The notes beneath the pieces are model-generated. The model saw only the letters and a list, made by a program, of their open reading frames with translations. It was not told where the DNA came from and did not search any database. Shown here piece by piece: positions 26,922-34,301 of a DNA stretch of 53,580 bases; within the stretch, counting starts at the first letter, position 1, and every line of letters starts with the position of its first letter. This DNA is from Acidobacteriota bacterium. Its GTDB lineage: Bacteria > Acidobacteriota > JAAYUB01. The stretch is taken from assembly GCA_012517875.1 (NCBI GenBank), contig JAAYUB010000074.1, positions 1-53,580 of the forward strand, read 5' to 3'. Both the position numbers and the translations under genes were made by a program.

Positions 26922-27674
26922 TCAGAACGGCGTGGGGATGTCGTAGAATCTGGCTTCCACGAGACCTCGCTCCTGCAGATGGCGCATCACCGCAAGCACG
27001 CCCCATTTTTCCGTCAGGTAATGGCCGGCGAAGCAGACGTTAAGGCCCACTGCCTTGATCTGGTGGTACGCGCTGTGGGACGTCTCGCCCGTCAGGTAGA
27101 AGTCGGCGCCCGCCTCGCGGGCCTCCAGAGCCAGCCTGGCGCCGCCGCCGGAGACGATGGCCACGTGGCTCACCCGCTCGGGGCCGAAGGGGAGAAAATG
27201 GACGTCGCACGAGATGGTCGCGCGGACCTTGGCTAACACGTCCTCGCGCGGGACCGGCCCGTCGGTGTTCGCCAGAATGCCGATGGGCGCGCCCTTGTAG
27301 TCGATGATGGGCGCGGGATCCTGCAATTCCAGCAGGCGGGCCATCTGAATGTTGTGCCCCAGCTCCGGGTGCACGTCCAGGGGGAGGTGAGCGGCGTAGA
27401 GGGAAATCCCGTGTTCGATGAGCGGCTTCAGGTAGGCCAGCGTCACTCCACGCACGTGGCGCAGGCCGCCCCAGATCATCCCGTGATGGACGAACAAAAA
27501 GTCCATGCCATCGGCGGCCGCCTGGACGGCGAGCTCGGGCGAGTAGTCCACGGCGAAGCCGGCGCGGCGGACCTCGGCGCGGCCCTCCACCTGGAGGCCG
27601 TTGGCCGATTCATCCTCGATGGCATGGATGTTCAGCAACCGGTCGAGCTCGTCCACCAGTTCAGTCAGTTTCAT
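26922..27674 (-). CDS. Nif3-like dinuclear metal centre protein
   Basis: 250 residues of the Nif3/YbgI/DUF34 family, which forms hexameric rings with a two-metal site. Metal-ligand motifs are FVHHGMIWGG, YAAHLPLDVHPELGHN and, toward the C-terminus, LTGETSHSAYHQ with CFAGHYLTEKWG. Proposed roles include GTP cyclohydrolase I type 2-like or metal-handling activity, but the function is not settled. It converges with the TPR gene. No frameshift or truncation seen; start ATG follows GGAG-type sequence in the adjacent gap. Confidence 0.93.
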   Translation of the reverse strand: MKLTELVDELDRLLNIHAIEDESANGLQVEGRAEVRRAGFAVDYSPELAVQAAADGMDFLFVHHGMIWGGLRHVRGVTLAYLKPLIEHGISLYAAHLPLDVHPELGHNIQMARLLELQDPAPIIDYKGAPIGILANTDGPVPREDVLAKVRATISCDVHFLPFGPERVSHVAIVSGGGARLALEAREAGADFYLTGETSHSAYHQIKAVGLNVCFAGHYLTEKWGVLAVMRHLQERGLVEARFYDIPTPF

Positions 27675-27906
27675 GTCAAGCTCCTCGGAGATCGGCGGGT
27701 TCCTTCACCACGAAAGTAAAAAGGATGCAGAGAAAGACACGGCAATTGTATCAAAAGATTTGGATGAACGGGCATTCCGGCCGATTCCACGGGCCGCGCG
27801 CCCACCGGGCTCGATCCGGTCGATGGTCGCGAATTACAGTTCATGGCATCCATGTTCCGCCACATCTCGGCGGTGAATGCAACGGGACGGAATGGACGAC
27901 CAAGGT
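27675..27906. other. Intergenic region with repeat-like segment
   Basis: About 230 bp before the 3' end of the FHA gene. It contains the A-rich string CACGAAAGTAAAAAGG near 27710-27730, of the kind seen as dispersed extragenic sequence in some environmental genomes. No convincing gene; the plus-strand frame here is a shadow of the FHA gene. Confidence 0.35.
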
Positions 27907-30900
27907 TCAGGGACCGGTTTCGAGTCGGGCCTGCCACTGCCCCAGCGTGACGACGGCGCCGGGAGCGAGCCAGCTCTTGGTGCAGCGTTGGCTGTTGACG
28001 AACACGCCGTTCATGCTGCCCAGGTCCTCGATCCAGAACGTCCCCTCCGGCGTGCGCCAGATCCGGGCATGGTGGCGGGACACGCCCTGCACCGCCAGCA
28101 CGATGGCGTTGTCGGGCGCGGATCCCAATGTGGTGCACCCGGAGTCCAGGGCGTGCGTCCGGCCCAGGTTGTCCCGGAGCAGGGGACCCGGTCGCGCCGG
28201 CACCGGCGCCGGCATCGGTGCGGCGTAGCCCGGGACGGGCGGCGGCCGGTACGCCGGCGTTGCGGCGGGCGGGGCCGGAGGGGTCGGTGTCGGGTAAGCC
28301 GGAGTCGGTTGTTGGGCAACTGCGGCCGCGGCCGCACGCCGGCGGGAACGCCGCGACAGGGCCAGGCCCAGCAGCACGGCCGCGACGATGACCACGAGCA
28401 GGGCGCCCGCCGCGAACCACACCCACGCGGGCACCCGCGAGACGAAGCTGCTACTCGTCTGTCGGCGGATGTTCTCGATCATCGCGGCGTCGGCGGCCGG
28501 GGGCAGGTCGTCGATGGCGGCGGCCGTGTCGTCAAGCAGCGTCTGGTAGGTTTCCGTCTCCGCCTGGAACTGCTTCACCGACCGCTCCCAGTCGCCGCGC
28601 TCGGCGGCGGTGAGGGGCCGCTCCAGGCCGCGCAGAGCCAGGAGGCGGAGGCGGCGCCGGAGCGATTCCCAGCGTTCTGACCCGTCGGTGTAAGCCTGCA
28701 TCCGGTCGGGTGCGCCGTCGTGCAGGGCGAAGAGGCCGGACACCGTCGCCATCTCCCAGGCAGCGACGGCCTCATCGGCTTCACGGAGGTAGGCCAGCGC
28801 GTCGGCCGAAACGCGGCCGCCGCTGGCGGTGAAGGCGTCCCACTCCATATTGTCCGCCAGCTCCAGGCGGGGCGTGTCGGCATCCCCGCCGCCGGGGAGC
28901 AGGCCGGCCTGCGCCACGCGGAGCGCGCCCCCGGCGCCGGGCCGGAGCAACAGGGCCTGAACCGGGGCGCCTGACAGGTCGGCGGTGGTGACCATCACCA
29001 CGTCGAGCGACTTGTTGAGAATACCCACGAAGCGGTAGCACTCCTCGACGAAGCGCACACCGGCCATGACGTTGTCGAACACCTTCTGGATTTTCTCCAG
29101 CGTCTCGGCATGCTTGACGATCTCCGGCTGCAGGTAGATGGTGCCGATGATCTTCATGGCCACCTGACCGCATTCGCTGATGGTGTCCACCAGCACGGTA
29201 AGCCATTCCTCGGCGATGCGCCATTTCACCATCTGCTGGTATTCCCGGGCCAGCCAGTCGTGCCGGACCTTGAGCTTGGCGTAACTGCGGGCGTAGGCGG
29301 CGCGGATCGAGTCGTAGTCGTCGTTTTCGAGGAACAGGATCAGAAGCTGGTTGGCCAGGTCGTCGTAGGGCGCCAGCAGCGCACCGGTGATGGCCCCCTT
29401 GATGTCGGGGAACGGCATCTCGGGTACGTACTCGCCCAGAAAATCGGAAATCCGTTTGATGACCTGGGGCAGGATCAGTTCGTTGAGCATGCTGCGGGTG
29501 ACCCGCCGGGTCTGGCGGTTGTCCACCAGCCGCTCGACCGGGGGAGTTTTGAAGAACCATTTGAACAGCCAGCGGTAGATCCGTCCCGACACGCTGGCCG
29601 GGGCGCTCTGGCTCTTCTCCCAGCGGGCCTTCAGTGCCTGGAGCTTGCGCAGCCCGACGGTCTTTTCCAGCTGCTTGTATTTATCCTTGACGTACTTGTC
29701 CAGCTTGGAGTCGGCGTAGAAGTAGCTGGCCGCGGCCTGGAACAGCGTCCAGGCATGGCCCAGCAGTTCCTGGCCGGCGTCGGTGGCGTCCTTGCGCGTG
29801 TCCTTGAGCACCAGGAGCATCCAGCCGAACAGCTCCATTTTGTTGACAAGTCCCTCGGCGTCCTCGGCGCTCAATTCGGCCACCTGTGTCTGGGCGCCCT
29901 GGACGAAGATTTGGCTGCGGGACTTGACCTCGGTGGAGGCCTCCCATTTGCCCAAATGGGTCAGGGCGTTGTGCTGCAGCCCCAGCAACCGTGCCGATGG
30001 CGCGACCAGAAAGGGATTCGTGAGCTCCTTGTCCCAGCGGGGCCAGTTGCTCATGTGCATCTGGATGGTGAACTGGCCCTCGTCGTCGGTTTTCACGACG
30101 TCCACGGCGGCCCACTTGAGGATCTTCTCGTCTCCCTCCAACTTCACCGTGGCGTCGTTGACGGGGACGCGCGTGGCCGTGCCTGGGAGGCGGTGAGTGG
30201 TGACTTTGAGCAAGACCCGGCCCTTGATGAATCCATTGAGGCTGGCGATCTGCAGCGGAAGCACCGAACGCTCCAGCCCCGGTTTCTCAACGACGAGACG
30301 GACCGGCGCGGCCTTCATGACGCCGATCTGGCAAATGACCCGGCCGGAGTCCTCGCCGGCGGCGTATTCGACGACCACGTCGCGGTTCTTGATCGAGCCG
30401 GTCTGCTGCATGTCTTTGGCGCCGATCGCGGGTGACTGGTAGACCGCCCGGGCGGTGCCGTCGGCCCCCGTCACCGGGTCGCTGGAGAGGAGGCGGCCTT
30501 TCTGGTCAGCCGAAAAAACGCCGTGGAAGTCCAGTTTCCAGGTCAGGCGCACCCCGGCGCGGGGCCGTCCCTGGGCGTCCATGAACTGGAAGACCACTGG
30601 GGTGGTGCTCTGACCGTCGCCGGCGACTGGATTGTCGCGCGCGGTGAGCGTCACCGTCGGTTTGGGCTTCACCTCGGGCGCGGTCGCGGCCTCCGTCTGG
30701 GTCCGTCCCACCCGGTGGAACAGAATGGGCGGGGCGATGAGAAAGAACTGGTCGCCCGGCAGCGGGATGAGCGATGTGCCGATCCCGCCCACGCTCACTC
30801 CGTAAAAGCCCATGTGGCTCTCGCCGGTATAGGCCACCTTCACCTCATCGGCGTAACCCACCTGCTTGAGGATCATGCTGCCGGTGTCGAAGGTCCATTT

Positions 30901-31929
30901 GGAGGCGCCGGTGATGTCGCTCCCCTCGTAGTAGCCGAAGACCGCAGACGCTGGGGTGGGTGACGGGTATAGGTGGATCTTGGCCTTCCCCTTGATCCCC
31001 TGGAACTCGGCCACGATGAGCACCCACGGCTTGTCGCCCTCGGTTGTGTTGAGCGCGGCCGCGTTGGGCCCCTTGAGTGCTTCTTCGAGAGCGATCTCTT
31101 TATAGTCGGCACCCGGTCCGGCGCCCATCACCTTCCGGATGATGATGGCGGTGAGTTGCAGGCTGCGCAGGAGCATCTTGGAGCGATCGTCCAGAATGGG
31201 CACCTGGAGATTGGTCCGAGCGATGCCGCCCGACATCTGGATCCGTTCGGCCGCCAGGCGGCCGGCGTTGATGCGGATGTCCACCGGTCCGGCCAGGTGA
31301 TCCAGCAGCCGGCCGTCGGGATTACGGGCGGAGATGGTCACGGTGGTCACCGCGTCGCCATCGCCGGGGAGCCGGTCGGCGCCCGGTTCCACCAGGAGTC
31401 GGATCTCGTCGCTCGGCGGCTTCGCCTCGTCCTCCGGTTCCGGCTCCTCAGTCGGGGGCGTCTCAGGTTCCTCCTCATCGGGCGGCCGGGCGTCGTCGCC
31501 GGGCTTGCCCACGCGGGCCGTGGCCGTGAACACGGCCGCCACCGCATCCAGGAAGACGCCGCTCGAGGAAAACGGCGGGTCGAGTGGTTCATCGAAGGCG
31601 AAACGGAGGGTTACGCCGCGGGTCCCGTTGGGTGCGGTCACGGCGAGAACCACGGTCTGTTCGGCGAAGGTGACGCTCTGAACGCGCACGGGCTCGCCGG
31701 CCGACAGCAGCGCGTTGAGGCCCCCGCGGGTGGGGAGCACGAAGCGGTCTGGAGCCACGTGCACGGTGTACGGGTTCTCGAAGATGTTGACCCGCAGGTA
31801 TTGCAGGCTGCCGGCGTACTGGCGGCGGTAGAGTTCCGCCTGGCCGGGGTCCACGGCGGCGGCTGTCCATGTAACCGTCAGGAGGATCAGCAGGACCGGC
31901 AGGAGCTGTGATGTGCGGCGACTAGCCAT
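27907..31929 (-). CDS. Large membrane protein with Ig-like region and cytoplasmic FHA domain
   Basis: 1340 residues. An N-terminal signal peptide (about 1-25, LLPVLLILLTVTWTAAA) is followed by a long extracytoplasmic part. This includes an acidic Pro/Glu linker near 150-190, beta-rich segments, and an invasin-like (Big_1) Ig repeat around GDGQSTTPVVFQF...ADGTARAVYQ, then a largely helical region. One transmembrane helix (1166-1191, WVWFAAGALLVVIVAAVLLG), an Arg-rich stop-transfer, a Pro-rich linker and a C-terminal FHA domain (about 1255-1340) follow. The FHA core has LGSAPDNAIVL, VSRHHARI and MNGVFVNS, normally binding phosphothreonine peptides. This predicts an outside sensor or adhesin linked to cytoplasmic phosphopeptide recognition. 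Start ATG 31929 overlaps the upstream small gene by 8 bp. Confidence 0.8.
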   Translation of the reverse strand: MASRRTSQLLPVLLILLTVTWTAAAVDPGQAELYRRQYAGSLQYLRVNIFENPYTVHVAPDRFVLPTRGGLNALLSAGEPVRVQSVTFAEQTVVLAVTAPNGTRGVTLRFAFDEPLDPPFSSSGVFLDAVAAVFTATARVGKPGDDARPPDEEEPETPPTEEPEPEDEAKPPSDEIRLLVEPGADRLPGDGDAVTTVTISARNPDGRLLDHLAGPVDIRINAGRLAAERIQMSGGIARTNLQVPILDDRSKMLLRSLQLTAIIIRKVMGAGPGADYKEIALEEALKGPNAAALNTTEGDKPWVLIVAEFQGIKGKAKIHLYPSPTPASAVFGYYEGSDITGASKWTFDTGSMILKQVGYADEVKVAYTGESHMGFYGVSVGGIGTSLIPLPGDQFFLIAPPILFHRVGRTQTEAATAPEVKPKPTVTLTARDNPVAGDGQSTTPVVFQFMDAQGRPRAGVRLTWKLDFHGVFSADQKGRLLSSDPVTGADGTARAVYQSPAIGAKDMQQTGSIKNRDVVVEYAAGEDSGRVICQIGVMKAAPVRLVVEKPGLERSVLPLQIASLNGFIKGRVLLKVTTHRLPGTATRVPVNDATVKLEGDEKILKWAAVDVVKTDDEGQFTIQMHMSNWPRWDKELTNPFLVAPSARLLGLQHNALTHLGKWEASTEVKSRSQIFVQGAQTQVAELSAEDAEGLVNKMELFGWMLLVLKDTRKDATDAGQELLGHAWTLFQAAASYFYADSKLDKYVKDKYKQLEKTVGLRKLQALKARWEKSQSAPASVSGRIYRWLFKWFFKTPPVERLVDNRQTRRVTRSMLNELILPQVIKRISDFLGEYVPEMPFPDIKGAITGALLAPYDDLANQLLILFLENDDYDSIRAAYARSYAKLKVRHDWLAREYQQMVKWRIAEEWLTVLVDTISECGQVAMKIIGTIYLQPEIVKHAETLEKIQKVFDNVMAGVRFVEECYRFVGILNKSLDVVMVTTADLSGAPVQALLLRPGAGGALRVAQAGLLPGGGDADTPRLELADNMEWDAFTASGGRVSADALAYLREADEAVAAWEMATVSGLFALHDGAPDRMQAYTDGSERWESLRRRLRLLALRGLERPLTAAERGDWERSVKQFQAETETYQTLLDDTAAAIDDLPPAADAAMIENIRRQTSSSFVSRVPAWVWFAAGALLVVIVAAVLLGLALSRRSRRRAAAAAVAQQPTPAYPTPTPPAPPAATPAYRPPPVPGYAAPMPAPVPARPGPLLRDNLGRTHALDSGCTTLGSAPDNAIVLAVQGVSRHHARIWRTPEGTFWIEDLGSMNGVFVNSQRCTKSWLAPGAVVTLGQWQARLETGP

Positions 31930-32230
31930 GGGACGCCTCGCCCGGGCTCGACACAGATGGCGGTTCCGCCAGTACCACAATCCGATTCAGCTCCATGCGC
32001 TGAGCTGGAAAATAGTCGGGGATTTCCTCGTATTCCTCTTCCACCGGGTTGGCCGGCGGCTGGAGGTAAAAATAGGCGAAGGCGACGAAGCCGGCCGCCA
32101 AAACGAACAGCAGGAGCAGCACCCACAGGCAGCAACTGCAGCAGCCCCGCTTCTTCTTGGCGGGGGCGTGTGGCTGGGGAGGCGGCGGCGCGGGGGGCGG
32201 ATAGTAGGCAGCGGGTGGGTACTGGGCCAT
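31922..32230 (-). CDS. Small Pro-rich, Cys-cluster membrane protein
   Basis: 102 residues. A Pro/Tyr-rich N-terminus (MAQYPPAAYYPPPAPPPP, 1-18) precedes a basic patch, a CCSCC cluster (near 32-36), one transmembrane helix (about 37-58), then an acidic tail with NPVEEEYEEIPDYF. The layout resembles tail-anchored or palmitoyl-like membrane adaptors, but no named family fits. It overlaps the start of the FHA gene by 8 bp on the same strand, so the two are almost certainly one operon and probably work together. The ATG is the first in a sensible context; the longer upstream frame is a shadow. Confidence 0.62.
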   Translation of the reverse strand: MAQYPPAAYYPPPAPPPPQPHAPAKKKRGCCSCCLWVLLLLFVLAAGFVAFAYFYLQPPANPVEEEYEEIPDYFPAQRMELNRIVVLAEPPSVSSPGEASHG

Positions 32231-32411
32231 GCGTCCGTCGCTTCCGGGTGTGTTGGGAGACCGGCAGGAAGATTGTAACAGGAAGGCGGGTCCCCGCAAA
32301 CAGGAATCCTCACAGTCTGGGTGGCGGCCCTGCGTCGCGGAAAAACTGACGGCGCCACCGGCGGCCGGTGTACAATGGCGCCCAAGCAGTCTGAGCAAGG
32401 AGTGTGGGCTC

Positions 32412-32696
32412 ATGGAAAAAGCAGGCGCGCGCAAGCTTGGGGTGGGGATCGCTCACATGGTCATCCATTTTATGGACGGGACCAGGATCGTGTTCCGCTA
32501 TCCCAAGCAGGCCGGGCACGACGCGGCCACCATCGCCGCCACGGTCAAGAAAGCGCTGGAGACGGACAAGATCGTGGTGGAGGCCCAGGGCGCCCTCCTG
32601 GTGATCCCCGGCCGCAACATCAAGTACATCCAGATCACACCGGTCCCGGACGAGCTGCCCAAGGGGATTCTCCGCCACGCAGAAATCGTGGGGTGA
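32412..32696 (+). CDS. Conserved small protein of unknown function
   Basis: 94 residues, soluble, with no signal peptide. It begins MEKAGARKLGVGIAHMVIHF and alternates short beta strands and one helix (TIAATVKKALETDKIVVEA), ending PDELPKGILRHAEIVG. It looks like a compact alpha/beta fold but I recognise no named family. AAGGAG lies 8 bp before the ATG, which supports this start over the longer in-frame extension. It stands alone, divergent from the Pro-rich gene and facing the serine hydrolase. Confidence 0.55.
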   Translation: MEKAGARKLGVGIAHMVIHFMDGTRIVFRYPKQAGHDAATIAATVKKALETDKIVVEAQGALLVIPGRNIKYIQITPVPDELPKGILRHAEIVG

Positions 32697-32867
32697 TCCC
32701 GGCCGCGGCGGCCTGCCGGTCGGCCGTCAATGACTCTGTCGCTTTGTCGCCGGTCTCCGATCCCCGGGCTCGATCGTCGGACGCTGCCGGTTGAAGGAGG
32801 GCGAACAGCCGATGAACCGGGATTGGATCCGGAATCTCCGGTCCGCCCCGTACACCCATTCACCTGG

Positions 32868-34145
32868 TTACCGAACGATCAGCTGCTGTCGCAGTAGGGT
32901 CGCATCAACCGCGTCCAGCCGGCTGTTGCCATTGAGGTCGCCCATGGGTGGCCAGGCGCAGAGCGGGTCTTCCGGCCCGATGTTGCCGGCCAGCACCTGA
33001 GCCAGCACCACCAGGTCCAGAGCATCGGTGACACCGTCGCCGGTGAGGTCGCCGTCGGGCGGCTGGATCACCTCGGCGAGAAATTCCTGGATGTGGTTCA
33101 CCAGGCCTTCATACTGGCCGTTGTAATCCCCGGCGGTCGAAACCACCACGAGATCCAGGGCCGGGACGACGAAGATGTGCTGACCGCCCCAGCCCCACGC
33201 CACCCAGATGTCGGGACCGGCGCCGGGCGCGGCGCCGGCCTCCAGCGGCAGCAGCCACCATTGGTAGCCGTAGCCGCTGCCGTCGGCGAAGGTGGAGCGG
33301 CGGATCATGCTTTCCGCGATCCACGATGCGGGTACGAGTTGTTGGCCGCGCCACGCGCCTTTCTGCAGGTAGAGCTGGCCGAATGCGGCCATGTCCCGCG
33401 GCCGGAGCCAAAGGCCGCCGCCGGTATCAGTGAGCCCCCCGGCGCCCAACGACCAGTCCCAGCGGGAGATGCCCAGCGGCGCGAACAGGCGCTCCGCTGC
33501 GAGATCGTGGGCCTGCCGCCCGGTAACGTGGAGCAGGAGGCCGGAGAGCAGGATGGTGCACCCGCTGTTGTACTGAAACACGGTGCCGGGCCAGTAGGCC
33601 ATCCGGCGGTCCAGCATGAACTCCAGCCAGTCAGGGCTGGCCATGAGCTGGCGGTACGGGTTGCGCGCGTCGGTGTACGGGTACTGGAATTCGTTCCAGT
33701 CGAATCCGGCGCGCATGGCCAGCACGTCGGCGAGGATGATGGCGTCCTTGCGCGGATCGGGATTGGCCACGGGCGCGTATTCGGGAAAGTGCGGGAGCAG
33801 CAGGCCGTCCAGTTCGCCGCGGTCGAGCACCATCCCCACCAGCGCCGAGGTGACGCTCTTGGTAACCGAGTAGACGATGTGCAGCGTGTCGGCGTCGAAG
33901 TCGTGATAGTAGTGCTCCGCCGCCAGCCGGCCGTGGCGGATGACCAGAAAACTGTGCACCGGGCCGAAGTCGCCCCGGGCGATGGCATCATGGTAGGCGT
34001 CGAGCACGATGTGGTCGAGTCCGACGGCCTCGGGCGCGACGGACGACCACTGGGACGGCACCTGCGCCGCCGCCTCCGTCAGTAACACGACCCAGCCGAT
34101 GAGCGCGGCGGCAAGTTTCAGATGGCCCTGGCGTGGTGGCGACAT
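32868..34145 (-). CDS. Secreted serine hydrolase (beta-lactamase class C fold) with dockerin-like tail
   Basis: 425 residues. Signal peptide about 1-28. The hydrolase domain has the SxxK motif S93-V-T-K96 in VYSVTKSVTS, the YxN-type motif in FQYNSGCT (about 190) and a WGWGGQ motif in place of the KTG triad, as in serine hydrolases of the beta-lactamase/esterase group. The C-terminal 60 residues hold two calcium-loop-like repeats, GDLTGDGVTDALDLVVL and GDLNGNSRLDAVDATLL, of dockerin type I or related form. Dockerin pairs normally bind cohesin modules; no cohesin or scaffoldin gene is visible here. Substrate unknown. It converges with the 94-residue gene. Confidence 0.85.
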   Translation of the reverse strand: MSPPRQGHLKLAAALIGWVVLLTEAAAQVPSQWSSVAPEAVGLDHIVLDAYHDAIARGDFGPVHSFLVIRHGRLAAEHYYHDFDADTLHIVYSVTKSVTSALVGMVLDRGELDGLLLPHFPEYAPVANPDPRKDAIILADVLAMRAGFDWNEFQYPYTDARNPYRQLMASPDWLEFMLDRRMAYWPGTVFQYNSGCTILLSGLLLHVTGRQAHDLAAERLFAPLGISRWDWSLGAGGLTDTGGGLWLRPRDMAAFGQLYLQKGAWRGQQLVPASWIAESMIRRSTFADGSGYGYQWWLLPLEAGAAPGAGPDIWVAWGWGGQHIFVVPALDLVVVSTAGDYNGQYEGLVNHIQEFLAEVIQPPDGDLTGDGVTDALDLVVLAQVLAGNIGPEDPLCAWPPMGDLNGNSRLDAVDATLLRQQLIVR

Positions 34146-34237
34146 GCGTGTCTTCCCTTCCGCCTGGTGTGAAGGGGTATACGTGAATCAGCGGAAAAAG
34201 TCGCCTCCACCAAATCGGCGCACCAAGGTTCAACGGC

Positions 34238-34264
34238 AAAAAGCCCCGGTCGCGGGACCGGGGC
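34238..34264 (-). terminator. Intrinsic terminator of the alpha-2-macroglobulin gene
   Basis: On the minus strand a 9-bp stem GCCCCGGTC/GACCGGGGC with a 4-nt loop is followed by TTTTT (complement of A34238-34242). It lies about 40 bp after the stop of the macroglobulin gene. Confidence 0.8.
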
Positions 34265-34270
34265 GATCCA

Positions 34271-34298
34271 TACCAACCATCAACTATCAACCATCAAC
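34271..34298. repeat. Four tandem 7-mers
   Basis: TACCAAC, CATCAAC, TATCAAC and CATCAAC lie head to tail. They sit between the macroglobulin stop codon and its terminator. Function unknown. Confidence 0.6.
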
Positions 34299-34301
34299 GG
34301 T

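Noticed and set aside
27725-28228. 167-codon plus-strand frame
   Set aside because: It runs antisense through the FHA domain and has no ribosome-binding site or family match.
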